Source: Gordonia sp. ABSL11-1
Lineage (GTDB): Bacteria > Actinomycetota > Actinomycetes > Mycobacteriales > Mycobacteriaceae
Assembly: GCF_030315685.1 (NCBI RefSeq)
Contig: NZ_JASXSI010000010.1
Coordinates: 118,965 to 182,964 of the forward strand
Length of the DNA stretch: 64,000 nucleotides
Direction: 5' to 3'
Within the stretch, counting starts at the first letter, position 1. Every line of letters starts with the position of its first letter. Below, piece after piece: positions 7,020 through 17,008 of this stretch. The notes beneath the pieces were generated by a model. That model saw only the letters and a list, made by a program, of their open reading frames with translations, had not been told where the DNA came from and did no database searches. The translations under genes and the position numbers were made by a program.

Positions 7020-7967
7020 CTAACTCGCCAGGACCGTCGTCAGAAAGCCGGATACTGCGTCGAGCCCTTGGTTGTATGAGTGCAGGCCAGGCATGGTCAT
7101 GAATCCATGAAACGTGCCGTCAATGCGCAGCACCTCGACGGGTGTGCCAGCCTTGTCGAGCAGTGCGGCGTAGTTCAGGCCGTCGTCACGTAATGGATCA
7201 CGCCCAGCAACTACCACCAGAGCCGGGGGCAGACCGCCGAACGAAGCGGCGTTCGCGGGCGTGGCCCGGGGGTCGGTGCGATCCTTCGTGCTGGTGAGAT
7301 ACTGGTCCCAGAACCACAGCGTGTCGACGACGGTCAACACCGGTGCCTGCGCATTGTCGATCCAGGATGGCCGCTCCACGGCGTATTCGGTGGCGGGGTA
7401 GAGCAAGACCTGAGCCCTGAGCGGCGATTCGTGGCCCCGATCGAGATGGGTGATCGCAGCGGAGATGTTGCCGCCAGCGCTGTCACCTCCGATCGCGATC
7501 CGCGTGGTATCGACCCCGAGGTCGCGACCACGGTCCCGAACCCAGGCCAGAACCGCGTTGACTTCGTCGACAGGCACTGGGAACTTGTTCTCGGGTGCCA
7601 TGCGGTAATCCACCGATACGACCGCGATACCGGCCGCCGAGGCGATACTGCGGCACAGATGGTCGACCCCACCATTGAGCGAGCCGAAAGTCCATCCGCC
7701 CCCATGGATGTACAGCAGAACCGGCACCGGGGCCGACGATTCCGGCCGGTACATTCGCACGGGGATGTCTCCATGCGGCCCGGCGACTGCGCGCTCGGTT
7801 ACCTCGTGCACCGCCGGTCCTGGCGGGGCCTGAGAGTCGCTGACGCGGCCGAACTCCCGGACACCGGCAACACCGAGGCCTGACAGTCCGCCCGGCACGG
7901 CCATGGCGAACTGCTCGGCAGCCAGCTGAGCGTCGGGATCGAGCGCGGTCTCAAACTGAGATGTCAT
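7020..7967 (-). CDS. Alpha/beta hydrolase, HSL-type esterase
   Basis: 315 residues from ATG 7967, preceded by AAAGGA at 7974-7979; this site overlaps the end of the upstream BVMO gene, so the two are one operon. Hormone-sensitive-lipase family motifs are clear: HGGGW oxyanion motif (near residue 90), GDSAGGN nucleophile elbow (near 165), the Asp in GRDPLRDDG (near 260) and the His in FHGFM (near 290). It is cytoplasmic, with no signal peptide. Directly downstream of a Baeyer-Villiger monooxygenase, the expected job is hydrolysing the ester or lactone that enzyme makes into a hydroxy acid or alcohol plus acid. Confidence 0.9.
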   Translation of the reverse strand: MTSQFETALDPDAQLAAEQFAMAVPGGLSGLGVAGVREFGRVSDSQAPPGPAVHEVTERAVAGPHGDIPVRMYRPESSAPVPVLLYIHGGGWTFGSLNGGVDHLCRSIASAAGIAVVSVDYRMAPENKFPVPVDEVNAVLAWVRDRGRDLGVDTTRIAIGGDSAGGNISAAITHLDRGHESPLRAQVLLYPATEYAVERPSWIDNAQAPVLTVVDTLWFWDQYLTSTKDRTDPRATPANAASFGGLPPALVVVAGRDPLRDDGLNYAALLDKAGTPVEVLRIDGTFHGFMTMPGLHSYNQGLDAVSGFLTTVLAS

Positions 7968-7977
7968 CACATTCCTT

Positions 7978-9810
7978 TCAAACAACCGTCGTCGTGGCGG
8001 GCGCGAGTACGAGACCTTCGAATTCTCCTGTGGCCCACCATGTGTCGATCATGTCCCAGAACTCCACTTCACTGACATTATGGACATCGTTGAAGAATCC
8101 TCGACTCACATCGCCTTGCCCGCTGTAGTACCCCGGCGTGCAGTTGGATAGGTATGCGAGTCTTTGTTGGCCAGATTGTCGTGTGAGTTCGACCCATTCG
8201 TTCTGTGCTGCAAGCGTTGGCTCGACGGTGCCGATACCGGCACCTTGCGCATGGGCGACAACCCGAGCGGCGTGTCGGGCTTTGCGGTCAAGCATGTAGG
8301 TGTAGTTGACCACGTAGGCATTCTGGCTCAGACCCAACTCGATGAAGTTCGGAAAACCATACGTGAAGAATCCATGCAAGGTCTTGGCACCGTCGCTGAA
8401 ATGGGTGCGCAGCGAAAGCGCGTCACGCCCGATGATGTCGTATCCGTACCGGTCGGTGGGCGTACTGCCCGTCTCAAATCCGGTCGCGAATACTATGCAA
8501 TCGACCTCGTAGTGTTGACCGTTGACGACAAGACCTGTGGGCGTAATGCTTTCGACACCGTCCGGCGCAGCAACCAGGTGCACCGTGGGCTTGTTGAACG
8601 CTGCCAGGTATTCATCGTTGAATGTGGGCCGTTTACAAAGGAACCCGAACCAGGGCTTCAGGGCGGCTGCGGTTGCGGGATCGGCAACCTCGTCGTCGAC
8701 GCGTTCATGGATTTCGCGCATCAGCTGCATGTCGGCTATCGCAGCCAGAGCCATCTGGTCCTCGACCGGAAGTGTCTCGATAGGTACATCGATCAGATGC
8801 TGCCCACTCAACGCCGGCATCAGATGCGTCCAGATGTCATCGACGAGGTTTTCGTCCTGGTGATGCCCGTTGAGGACGCTCAAGAAGTTGTGGTGCCGGT
8901 CGTATTGCCAGCCCGGGCCGAGGTTGGCAGCCCACTGCGGATCGGTGAGCCAGTTGTTGCGGGCACCAACAACGCTCGGGGTGCGCTGCACCACGAACAG
9001 TTCCTTGGCATCTTCGGCCAAGAAGGGCACCGCCTGAACGCCGGTCGCGCCGGTCCCGACAATCGCGACGCGCTTGTCATGAAGGCCCACAAGATCACCC
9101 GCTGGACTGCCCCCGGTGTAGTCGTAGTCCCAGCGGCTGGTGTGGAAGATTCGCCCGGTGAACTCGGCGATTCCGGGCACTCGGGGTACTTGCGGCTTAT
9201 TCAAGGGGCCGTTGGCGCGCAGCACGAAACGGGCGTGCAACAGATCATCGCGGTCAGTACGGATTTCCCACCGTTGCTGATCCTCGATCCAGACCACCGA
9301 GGTCACGTTGGTCTGAAACAACGTAGCCGGGTACAGCTCGTAGTGTGCGCCGATACGCTGGGCGTGTTCGAAGATCTCGGCACCGTCGGCATACCGTTTG
9401 GTCGGCACGTATCCGGTCTCCTCCAAGAGAGGCAGATACACATGGGACTCGACGTCGCACTGCACTCCTGGGTAACGATTCCAGTACCACGTGCCACCGA
9501 AATCACCTCCCTGCTCGATGATTCGGAAGTCAGTCACCCCGTTGCGCATCAGGTGAGCACCGGCCAGCAATCCGCCGAATCCACCACCGAGAATCGCCAC
9601 CTCGAGGGTCTCTGTCACTGACTGGCGCTCGCTACGAGGGGTCCACGGATCACTATCGTCGAGTTCGACTACATCGGTTAACCCCTGGAACTGGCCCAGA
9701 TTCTCCTTGCGAATGCGTTTGGCGCGCTCACTGACATAGCGCTGACCAACTTCTACCGGATCGAACTCCACAGCCACAGTAGTTCCGGAAACGGGGAGTG
9801 TAACGGTCAT
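7978..9810 (-). CDS. Type I Baeyer-Villiger monooxygenase
   Basis: 610 residues from ATG 9810, with AAGGAA upstream. The FAD site GGGFGG is at 75-80, the BVMO fingerprint FTGRIFHTSRW at 217-227 (F-x-G-x3-H-x3-W) and the NADPH site GTGATG at 252-257. The roughly 70-residue N-terminal extension before the FAD site is like that of larger BVMOs acting on cyclic or aromatic ketones. It inserts one O2 atom next to a ketone to give an ester or lactone, using FAD and NADPH. The esterase gene follows within the same transcript; acyl-CoA ligase and alcohol dehydrogenase genes diverge from it. The ketone substrate cannot be read from sequence. Confidence 0.92.
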   Translation of the reverse strand: MTVTLPVSGTTVAVEFDPVEVGQRYVSERAKRIRKENLGQFQGLTDVVELDDSDPWTPRSERQSVTETLEVAILGGGFGGLLAGAHLMRNGVTDFRIIEQGGDFGGTWYWNRYPGVQCDVESHVYLPLLEETGYVPTKRYADGAEIFEHAQRIGAHYELYPATLFQTNVTSVVWIEDQQRWEIRTDRDDLLHARFVLRANGPLNKPQVPRVPGIAEFTGRIFHTSRWDYDYTGGSPAGDLVGLHDKRVAIVGTGATGVQAVPFLAEDAKELFVVQRTPSVVGARNNWLTDPQWAANLGPGWQYDRHHNFLSVLNGHHQDENLVDDIWTHLMPALSGQHLIDVPIETLPVEDQMALAAIADMQLMREIHERVDDEVADPATAAALKPWFGFLCKRPTFNDEYLAAFNKPTVHLVAAPDGVESITPTGLVVNGQHYEVDCIVFATGFETGSTPTDRYGYDIIGRDALSLRTHFSDGAKTLHGFFTYGFPNFIELGLSQNAYVVNYTYMLDRKARHAARVVAHAQGAGIGTVEPTLAAQNEWVELTRQSGQQRLAYLSNCTPGYYSGQGDVSRGFFNDVHNVSEVEFWDMIDTWWATGEFEGLVLAPATTTVV

Positions 9811-10297
9811 TGTACGAATTCCTTCTGGTCGATACGGATGACGTGGGCGGATCTTCCTCGGAGGTAGGTCACGGCGGCCCTTGGCTCTTCGGCCGCCCGT
9901 CTGGGCAGCTGCACTAACGGGGCCGCGCCGCGCCTACCACCAGAGCAATAGTTGACAGGTGGTCAATTTCTGAGAACACTGTGTCATATTGAGGCACAGA
10001 TCACAAGGGGCAGGATGGTCATGAATGATCACAGACGGGCAGGAGAGCCGCATCCAGCGACCGCTCCGCCCTGTCCACAGCGCCACGCGCATGCCGAAGC
10101 TGCGGCACCAGAACCACCGCGGTTGATGGCGGAGTTTCTCGGACAGCCGCGGGGCGCACATCGTCGTCGGCTACGGGTACTTCCGGGCCGACAAATCCTG
10201 TGTCGAACGTGACCACTCGACGAGACGTCACGCCCGACTCACTGTGCACCGCGTCTGCGGTGGTCACAGCCGTATTGCTATGACTCAAGGAGGTTTC
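9811..10297. promoter_or_regulatory. Divergent control region between BVMO and acyl-CoA ligase genes
   Basis: 487 bases with no convincing gene. It holds an inverted repeat TTGAC(9952-9956)/GTCAA(9962-9966) with a five-base centre, which also contains a -35-like TTGACA (9952-9957). Seventeen bases on is a weak AACACT. Short open frames on both strands have no recognisable product. The regulator bound here, if any, is unknown; the EthR-like TetR at 5720 is a candidate. Confidence 0.35.
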
Positions 10298-11935
10298 ATG
10301 ACCATTCCGTCCTACGCCCAGGGCACATCTGCGCCCGGACTGCTACACGAGACGATCGCCCAGAATCTGACGCGCACCGTCGCCGCGCACCCCGACCGTG
10401 ACGCGCTTGTCGAGGTCACCACCGGACGCCGATGGACGTACCGCCAGTTCGCCGCAGACGTAGACAGACTCGCCACTGGACTCTTGGGCCTCGGTGTCCG
10501 ACCCGGCGATCGGGTCGGGATCTGGTCCCCGAATTCCGCCGAATGGACGCTCGTGCAGTACGCGACCGCACGCCTCGGCGCGATTCTGGTCACGATCAAC
10601 CCTGCGTATCAGGCCGAGGAACTCGAGTATGTCCTCAACCAGGCTCAAGTCGGAACGGTCATCGCTGCGACCTCCTACAAGACGTCTGACTACGTCACGA
10701 TGCTCAACGACGTCCGCGACCGTTGCACCCACCTCCACGATGTGATCATCGTCGGAACACAGCCCTGGCGCGAGCTCGCAACCACCGCCATCGCCGCCGC
10801 CACCCTCGAGGAGGTCGCCTCAGCCCTGACTCCCACCGATCCAATTAATATTCAATACACCTCGGGGACAACAGGTTTCCCCAAAGGCGCCACACTTACG
10901 CACACCAACATCGTCAACAACGGCTACTTCGTCGGAGAGAACCTGCACTACACCGAACAGGACCGGGTGTGCATCCCGGTGCCGTTCTATCACTGTTTTG
11001 GGATGGTGATGGGCAACCTCGCTTGCACCACACACGGTGCGACAATGGTCATTCCCGCACCTGGCTTCGATCCTGCCGCGACACTCCACGCTGTCGAGGT
11101 CGAACGGTGCACCTCTCTATACGGCGTTCCCACGATGTTCATCGCAGAGCTCGGCCTCGAGCACCTCGAGTCGTTCGACCTGACCAGCTTGCGTACCGGC
11201 ATCATGGCGGGATCGCCGTGCCCCGAGCCGATCATGCGAAGAGTCATCGACAAGATGCACATGCGCGATGTGACGATCTGCTACGGCATGACCGAGACCT
11301 CACCGGTTTCCACCCAGACCACCACAAGTGACACCCTTGCCCAGCGTGTAGGAACCGTCGGACGAGTCGGACCACACCTCGAAATCAAAGTCATTGATCC
11401 CGAGACCGCCGACACCGTCGCCCGCGGCATACCCGGAGGGCTCTGCACCCGCGGCTACAGCGTTATGGCCGGTTACTGGAACGACCCTGACAAGACTGCC
11501 GAAGCCATTGATGCCGATGCATGGATGCACACCGGGGACCTGGCAATCATGGACGGCGACGGCTACATCCAGATCACCGGCCGCATCAAGGACATGATCA
11601 TCCGCGGCGGCGAGAACATCTACCCCCGCGAAATAGAAGAGTTCCTCTACACCCACCCCGATGTACTCGACGCGCAAGTCGTCGGAGTTCCCGACGACAA
11701 ATACGGAGAAGAACTCGTGGCGTGGCTACGCATCAGGACCGGCGCACCCCATCCCACCGTCGACGACATCCGAGCCTACTGCGCCGGCAAAATCGCGCAT
11801 TACAAAATCCCCCGCTACGTACGTGTTATCGACAACTACCCCATGACCGTCACAGGGAAGATCCGCAAGACCGAGCTCCGCGAGCTCGCTCTCCTCGAGG
11901 CCGACGGCCCGCGAAGCCAGAACCCCACCCCCTGA
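10298..11935 (+). CDS. Acyl-CoA synthetase (AMP-forming)
   Basis: 545 residues. The start is ATG 10298 because AAGGAGG (10288-10294) precedes it perfectly; an ATG at 10280 in frame does not have this. ANL-superfamily motifs: P-loop-like [11 protein letters not shown] (near 190), YGMTETSP (near 330), WMHTGDLA (near 408), [18 protein letters not shown] (near 425) and the catalytic Lys in [10 protein letters not shown] near the end. It activates a carboxylic acid to its CoA thioester with ATP. With the alcohol dehydrogenase 55 bases downstream, and BVMO/esterase diverging, it probably activates the acid released from the lactone or ester. Chain-length preference is not readable. Confidence 0.92.
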   Translation: MTIPSYAQGTSAPGLLHETIAQNLTRTVAAHPDRDALVEVTTGRRWTYRQFAADVDRLATGLLGLGVRPGDRVGIWSPNSAEWTLVQYATARLGAILVTINPAYQAEELEYVLNQAQVGTVIAATSYKTSDYVTMLNDVRDRCTHLHDVIIVGTQPWRELATTAIAAATLEEVASALTPTDPINIQYTSGTTGFPKGATLTHTNIVNNGYFVGENLHYTEQDRVCIPVPFYHCFGMVMGNLACTTHGATMVIPAPGFDPAATLHAVEVERCTSLYGVPTMFIAELGLEHLESFDLTSLRTGIMAGSPCPEPIMRRVIDKMHMRDVTICYGMTETSPVSTQTTTSDTLAQRVGTVGRVGPHLEIKVIDPETADTVARGIPGGLCTRGYSVMAGYWNDPDKTAEAIDADAWMHTGDLAIMDGDGYIQITGRIKDMIIRGGENIYPREIEEFLYTHPDVLDAQVVGVPDDKYGEELVAWLRIRTGAPHPTVDDIRAYCAGKIAHYKIPRYVRVIDNYPMTVTGKIRKTELRELALLEADGPRSQNPTP

Positions 11936-11990
11936 ACGCTCGACGACTGGCCGGGGCCAGACGATCCTGACACCCCAACGAAGGACACCC

Positions 11991-13007
11991 ATGAAGAAGA
12001 CCATGAAAGCCGGGCGAATCAACTTTGAAACCAAGGAATTCGCTGTTCGCGACGACGTCCCAATCCCTATTCCGGGCACTGGTGAAGTACGCATCAAGGT
12101 CGCTGCCGCCGGCGTATGCCTGTCGGACGTACACCTCATCGCCGGACTGATGACCCCGCAACGCAACGCCACAGCGACACGAACTCTTGGACATGAAGTT
12201 GCCGGTACCATTGACGCCCTCGGCGACCACGTCGACGGCTGGACCGAAGGTGACCGAGTCACCTTGCAAGCCCTCATCTCCCAGCCATGGGGTTTCGACA
12301 CCATGGGCGTGGATTACGACGGCGGCTGGGCCGAGTACGTCGTGGTACCCCAACAGGTACTCGTCGCGATACCCGACACCCTCCCGTTCGATCAGGCCTG
12401 CATCATTCCTGATGCCGTCTCCACTCCTTGGGCAGCGATCTCGCATACCTCCGAAACACGCGCAGGCGAAGCAGCCGCGGTGTGGGGCCTCGGCGGCCTC
12501 GGCATCCACGCCGTTCAACTGCTGAAAATGATCGGCGCCGCGCCCATCATCGCCATCGACCCTCTAGCCGGAGCCCGACAGAACGCGCTCGCACGCGGAG
12601 CCGATGCAGCACTCGACCCCACCGACCCCGAATTCGCCGACAAACTCCGCGAGCTCAACGGCGGCCGCGGCATCGACGCCGCCTTCAACTTTGCGGGATT
12701 TCCCGGCATTGACGAGCAGATCCTTCCGCTGCTGAACCCAGGAGGCAGACTCACGATCACCGGCATCAGCGGCCAACCCCTCACCATCACGGACTCGATC
12801 TCCCTGGTCTGCTACCAACACCAGATCCGCGGGCACTACGGATATCTACCCCCGCACGTCCACGAACTTGTCAAACTTCTCGAATGGAACAGGATCGATC
12901 TCTCCGCCTCCATCTCAGCCCGTCTACCGCTCGACCAAGCCGCCGAAGCAGTGCAGCAACTCGACCTGAAGAAGGACGATCCGATTCGGATCGTCCTAGA
13001 GCCTTAG
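11991..13007 (+). CDS. Zinc-type alcohol dehydrogenase (MDR family)
   Basis: 338 residues from ATG 11991 (GAAGGA upstream); ATG 12003 is an alternative. Medium-chain dehydrogenase features: catalytic-zinc Cys in AGVCLSDVH (near 42), GHEVAG (near 70) and the NAD(P)-binding GLGGLGIHA (near 170). The four-Cys structural zinc lobe is missing, which is common in single-zinc members. It should oxidise an alcohol to a ketone or aldehyde, or the reverse. As last gene of the plus-strand pair with the acyl-CoA ligase, it fits either the alcohol-to-ketone step before the BVMO or oxidation of the hydroxy acid after the esterase. Confidence 0.88.
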   Translation: MKKTMKAGRINFETKEFAVRDDVPIPIPGTGEVRIKVAAAGVCLSDVHLIAGLMTPQRNATATRTLGHEVAGTIDALGDHVDGWTEGDRVTLQALISQPWGFDTMGVDYDGGWAEYVVVPQQVLVAIPDTLPFDQACIIPDAVSTPWAAISHTSETRAGEAAAVWGLGGLGIHAVQLLKMIGAAPIIAIDPLAGARQNALARGADAALDPTDPEFADKLRELNGGRGIDAAFNFAGFPGIDEQILPLLNPGGRLTITGISGQPLTITDSISLVCYQHQIRGHYGYLPPHVHELVKLLEWNRIDLSASISARLPLDQAAEAVQQLDLKKDDPIRIVLEP

Positions 13008-13306
13008 CTACACCGCACCCACATCCACGGACGGCCGCGGCGGGTCATCGACTGCCTCGACCCCCACCACGCACACATCTGGACCAGGCGTGCCCCGATC
13101 GGGGTCATCATCTGCCCACCAACGTTTTCCGAGATGAGCGGATACGACGTCGTCGATGACCCCTGGATGCCGGTGCCCGCGTGATGGACTGCGGCCGCCA
13201 CGTGACGGGGCGGCTCGAAACCGTGCTCGGCGAAAGTCGCCGATGACTCTGTGGAGTGCCCGCGGCGGCCGGCGTCAAACACGGCGGCCGACCGCCGCTT
13301 CCGAGC
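13008..13306. other. Intergenic; possible short gene relic
   Basis: About 300 bases without a convincing gene. One plus-strand frame, roughly 13015-13184, has no start but reads without stops as RVIDCLDPHHAHIW, then RAPIGVIICPPTFSEMSG and DPWMPVPA before a stop. It has protein-like composition but matches no family I know. It could be a truncated remnant. Confidence 0.3.
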
Positions 13307-14689
13307 TCAGCTCGCGGCGGTCGCCGGTTCCGTCGCCGAACTGAACCGTCCGGCGGGCTCGAAACGGCCGAGGACGTCGTCGGCGGGTTCGCCGGACACC
13401 GCGGTGATGAACCCGAGCACGTCGTCGCGATTCCCGAGAGTCAGCAACGGGTTGGGGTCGGACAGCAGGCCGAACAGCGCCGAGGCGACGTTGGTGTCGA
13501 CGGCCGCGGCCGGGAACGACAGTTCGAGGTGGGTCGCGTAGTCGGGGTCACCGAGGTACAGGCGGGTGACCTCGACGGCGGCCCGCCCACGACGCTCCCA
13601 GTGCTTCTCGAACTCGGACTCGAGCCAGTCGGTACTGAACGGACCGTCGTGATCCTTGGCGGCCTTGACCAGCTCGGCAACCTGGATGAGGGTGTTCGCC
13701 GCGCCCTGCCCGGCCACCGGATCGACCGCGATGGCGGTGTCACCGATAGCGGCGACGGTGTGCCCCCCGCGCGTCGTGGCGACGGCATGGCGCACCGTCG
13801 GGGTGACCGCGCCCTTGAGCCATGAGACCGGATCGGACTCGATGACCTGGAGCTTCTCGATCGCCGGGGCGTCGTGCGGGAAGTACTCGGTGAAGATGTC
13901 GACGATGGTCTGTCGCGCCGAGGCCGCGTCCTCGACCTCGTCGACCTTGGCCGCCCAGGCGCCGTCGGTCTTGGCGAAGACGATGAACGACCAGGTCGCC
14001 CCGGCGTCCTTGTGCAGGAACGGGCCGACGAAGATCTCACCGTTCTCGCTGTCGAGGTTGAACAGCGAATGGTCGCCGCCCGCGCTGCTGCGGTAGGCGA
14101 ACGTGTCCGGTCCGTGGTCGAGGCCGGTCAAGGTCACCTGCAGGAGCTTGCGCTGCGGTTCGCGGTAGTGGGTTCGCGACTCGTTGACCGGGAACAACGC
14201 CGACAGCCCACCCTTGCCGGTCGCGACCAGGGTGAGGTCGTGCGAGCCGGCGATGGTGTCCAGCCGGTCGGTGTCGACGGAGGTCACCTCGAACCGTCCG
14301 CCCCGATCGAGGAACCGGCCGAGTCGGTCGTCGGCACGCAATCGGAGATCCACCGCCTGGGCGACATAGCCGTAGTCCGGGTTGAACTCGAGCACGTCGG
14401 CACGATCCGCCCCACTGCCCGAGTGCAGACGCACGCTGATGCCGGTCGTGTTGCCCACCTCGTAGAGATCGTCGATGATCTCGGCGTCCCACTCGCGAGG
14501 CTTGCCGAACAACACCCCGACGCCGGTCGGCGGAACCTTGTCGCGGAGCGACTCACGGTCCCGATCGCTGAAGAGCGTCACGTCGAACCCGGCCTCGGCG
14601 AATCCGAGTGCGGCGCTCGTCCCCGCCAGTCCGGCGCCGACGATCGCCACCTTCCGGCGTGCGTCTCCCGACTGTCCTTCTCCTGCCAT
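13307..14689 (-). CDS. StyA-like FAD-dependent monooxygenase
   Basis: 460 residues from ATG 14689 (AAGGGG upstream). FAD-binding GAGLAGTSAA is near residue 18, and the second FAD motif AIGDTAIAVDPVAGQGAN (near 320) contains the GD motif. The layout (single Rossmann FAD site, no NAD(P) site of its own, length near 420-460) is that of styrene/indole monooxygenase oxygenase subunits (group E flavoproteins), which epoxidise alkenes or indole using FADH2 from a separate reductase (StyB). No flavin reductase gene is adjacent in this window, so the partner is elsewhere or different. It is convergent with the alcohol dehydrogenase gene. Confidence 0.8.
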   Translation of the reverse strand: MAGEGQSGDARRKVAIVGAGLAGTSAALGFAEAGFDVTLFSDRDRESLRDKVPPTGVGVLFGKPREWDAEIIDDLYEVGNTTGISVRLHSGSGADRADVLEFNPDYGYVAQAVDLRLRADDRLGRFLDRGGRFEVTSVDTDRLDTIAGSHDLTLVATGKGGLSALFPVNESRTHYREPQRKLLQVTLTGLDHGPDTFAYRSSAGGDHSLFNLDSENGEIFVGPFLHKDAGATWSFIVFAKTDGAWAAKVDEVEDAASARQTIVDIFTEYFPHDAPAIEKLQVIESDPVSWLKGAVTPTVRHAVATTRGGHTVAAIGDTAIAVDPVAGQGAANTLIQVAELVKAAKDHDGPFSTDWLESEFEKHWERRGRAAVEVTRLYLGDPDYATHLELSFPAAAVDTNVASALFGLLSDPNPLLTLGNRDDVLGFITAVSGEPADDVLGRFEPAGRFSSATEPATAAS

Positions 14690-14818
14690 GGTGAACCCCT
14701 TTGTCTGTGCGATGTGATGTGTCGGCGTCAGCGTGCCGCCGGTCGCATCCGCGCTGAAGGGTTAGGCGCAGCCCGCACAAATACGTGTCCGATTACTCCG
14801 ATTCGAAGGAGCCCCACG

Positions 14819-17008
14819 GTGGCTGCTCACCGGAAACAGGGCGGCGGCCAAGTAGCATCGCAGCCTGTGAGCACGGCCGTAACCACCCCCGCGACCCCCA
14901 ACGAGGACGCCGCGACGGGCAACACCTCCGGCTACCGGCTGGATCTGGACGGCCTGCGCGGTATCGCCATCGCACTGGTCGCGATCTTCCATGTCTGGTT
15001 CGGCCGGGTCTCCGGTGGCGTCGACGTCTTCCTGACATTGTCGGGATACTTCTTCGTCGCATCGCTGCTGAAGCACGTCCTCGCGACGCAACCGGCGTCG
15101 ACGTCGTGGTCGGCGGCGGTCAATCCGTGGCCACGATTCTGGCGACTGGTCCGTCGCCTGCTGCCCGCTCTGCTCGTGGTTCTCGTCTTCATCACCGCGA
15201 TGATCGCGCTCGTCATGCCGAAGACGCGCTGGGGGCCCCTCGGCTCCGAGGTGCAGGCCAGCGCGCTGTACTACCAGAACTGGCATCTCGCATTCGACTC
15301 GCAGGACTATCAGGCCGCCGACTCGGCGAACAGTCCGATGCAGCACCTCTGGTCGATGTCGATGCAGGGCCAGTTCTTCGTCCTGACCCTCGTGTGCGCA
15401 CTGACGCTGGGCGGCGTGCTGCGCGCGCTGTCGCGGCGCATCCCGGCCCTGACGAATCCGGCAGTCGTCCGCGGCGTCGTCGGGACCGCCCTGCTCGCGG
15501 TCGCAGTGGTCTCGTTCGCCTGGGCGAACTACCGGCACGGCGTGAATCAGCCGTTCAACTACTACGACACCGTCGCGCGGCTGTGGGAACCATTGGCGGG
15601 TGGCCTGCTCGCGGTGTGGATGCCGCGGGTCGCGTTGCCGGCGTGGGTGCGCAACAGTCTCGGTGTCGTCGCGCTTGCGCTGATCGTCACCTGCGGCTGG
15701 TGGATCGCCGGAGTCACCGAGTATCCCGGCGCGATGGCCCTGGTGCCGGTCGGCGCCACGCTCATCCTGATCTGGACCGGCTCGGCCGCGACCCGCCCGT
15801 TGTCGTCGTCGAACGTCGACGCTCCGTCGGTGAGCAGCGCGCTGGCCCATCCACGCTTGGTGTGGCTCGGGTCCATCGCGTACGCCCTGTACCTGTGGCA
15901 CTGGCCGCTGCTGATCTTCTATCTCAGCTGGCGATACCAGGACGACGTCAACTGGCTCGAGGGAACGGCGATCCTGGTCGTGTCCGTGGTGTTGGCCTGG
16001 GCGACAACCCGTTTCATCGAGGCCCCGATACGTGCCGGCGAGTCGACGGTTCTCGGGCCGCGCTACCGTCGGTCACTGCTCGCGCTGATCCTGATCACCA
16101 CGGTCGTCGCGGGCAGCACCGTGGTGATCTGGCAGCGAAACGCCGCCAACGCCACGGTGAACACGGAGAATCTCGACCCGCGGCTCTATCCGGGCGCGCG
16201 GGCGTTCCTGAACGGCGCGCCGGTGCCGAAGGTCGACCCGCAGCCCAGTCCCGAAGTGGTGGACAAGGATTGGCCGATCACGTCATATGACTCGGTCATC
16301 AGCGGCTGGAAGGACCCGTCGATCAAGGTCGGTGTGTACGGCGACAAGAACTCCACCCGCACCGTCGCGCTCGTCGGCGGCTCGCATGCCGAGTACTGGA
16401 TCACCGCGCTCGACGACATCGGCAAACGTCGCGGCTTCAAGGTCACGACGTATCTCAAGGTGGGGTGCGCCCTGACCACCAGCCACGTCTTCATCTGGTT
16501 CGGCCAGAAGTACTACCAATGCAACGACTGGTCGAAGCGCGTGATGGACCGCCTCGCCGTCGACAAACCCGACGTCGTGTTCACCAACTCCACCCGCCCC
16601 GAGGAGGGCCCCGGTGCGCGCGGAGACTACGTCCCACAGGACTACACCGACATCTTCGGACAGTTCCGCGACCGCGGACAGCGGGTCGTCGCGGTCCGCG
16701 ACAACCCCTGGGCGCACGGCAAGCTCAAACCGCCGGAGTGCCTCGCCGAGGGTCGCAAGCCACAGGTGTGCGGGGTGTCGCGCGATCTCGCGCTCGCGCC
16801 GACCGATCCCGCCGCCGCCATCGCGCCGCAGTTCCCGAACATGAACTTCCTGGATTACTCCGACGCCATGTGCGGCCCGACCTACTGCCCCGCCGTCGTC
16901 GGCAACATCCTGGTGTGGCACGACTATCACCACCTATCGGCGACCTTCGTGCGCAGCCTGATCCCCGCGGTCGAGGCGGACCTCGCAAAGACCTTGCACT
17001 GGTGGTGA
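14819..17008 (+). CDS. Membrane O-acyltransferase with SGNH domain (OafA/YrhL-like)
   Basis: 729 residues from GTG 14819, chosen because AAGGAG at 14806-14811 sits seven bases upstream; a longer frame exists. Residues about 35-400 are the acyltransferase-3 domain with some ten membrane helices, starting with LDLDGLRGIAIALVAIFHVW, where the conserved R and H lie, and VDVFLTLSGYF. Residues about 480-729 form an extracytoplasmic SGNH-hydrolase-like domain with the Ser block GGSHAEYW, and the Asp-His pair in VWHDYHHLS near the end. Such fusions transfer acetyl or other short acyl groups to cell-surface polysaccharide or glycolipid. The next gene is another acyltransferase-3 protein, so envelope glycan or lipid decoration is likely. 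Confidence 0.88.
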   Translation: MAAHRKQGGGQVASQPVSTAVTTPATPNEDAATGNTSGYRLDLDGLRGIAIALVAIFHVWFGRVSGGVDVFLTLSGYFFVASLLKHVLATQPASTSWSAAVNPWPRFWRLVRRLLPALLVVLVFITAMIALVMPKTRWGPLGSEVQASALYYQNWHLAFDSQDYQAADSANSPMQHLWSMSMQGQFFVLTLVCALTLGGVLRALSRRIPALTNPAVVRGVVGTALLAVAVVSFAWANYRHGVNQPFNYYDTVARLWEPLAGGLLAVWMPRVALPAWVRNSLGVVALALIVTCGWWIAGVTEYPGAMALVPVGATLILIWTGSAATRPLSSSNVDAPSVSSALAHPRLVWLGSIAYALYLWHWPLLIFYLSWRYQDDVNWLEGTAILVVSVVLAWATTRFIEAPIRAGESTVLGPRYRRSLLALILITTVVAGSTVVIWQRNAANATVNTENLDPRLYPGARAFLNGAPVPKVDPQPSPEVVDKDWPITSYDSVISGWKDPSIKVGVYGDKNSTRTVALVGGSHAEYWITALDDIGKRRGFKVTTYLKVGCALTTSHVFIWFGQKYYQCNDWSKRVMDRLAVDKPDVVFTNSTRPEEGPGARGDYVPQDYTDIFGQFRDRGQRVVAVRDNPWAHGKLKPPECLAEGRKPQVCGVSRDLALAPTDPAAAIAPQFPNMNFLDYSDAMCGPTYCPAVVGNILVWHDYHHLSATFVRSLIPAVEADLAKTLHWW

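Noticed and set aside
8164..9621. 485-codon open frame on the plus strand opposite the BVMO gene
   Set aside because: High-GC mirror frame: the minus strand encodes a full BVMO with all motifs, and the antisense product has no family features.
10019..10288. Minus-strand open frame of 89 codons between the BVMO and ligase genes
   Set aside because: No family, no ribosome-binding site; the region is better read as a divergent control region.
14819..17008. Longer start of the OafA-like gene (frame open from 13874)
   Set aside because: The upstream part is antisense to the StyA-like gene; AAGGAG before GTG 14819 fixes the start.
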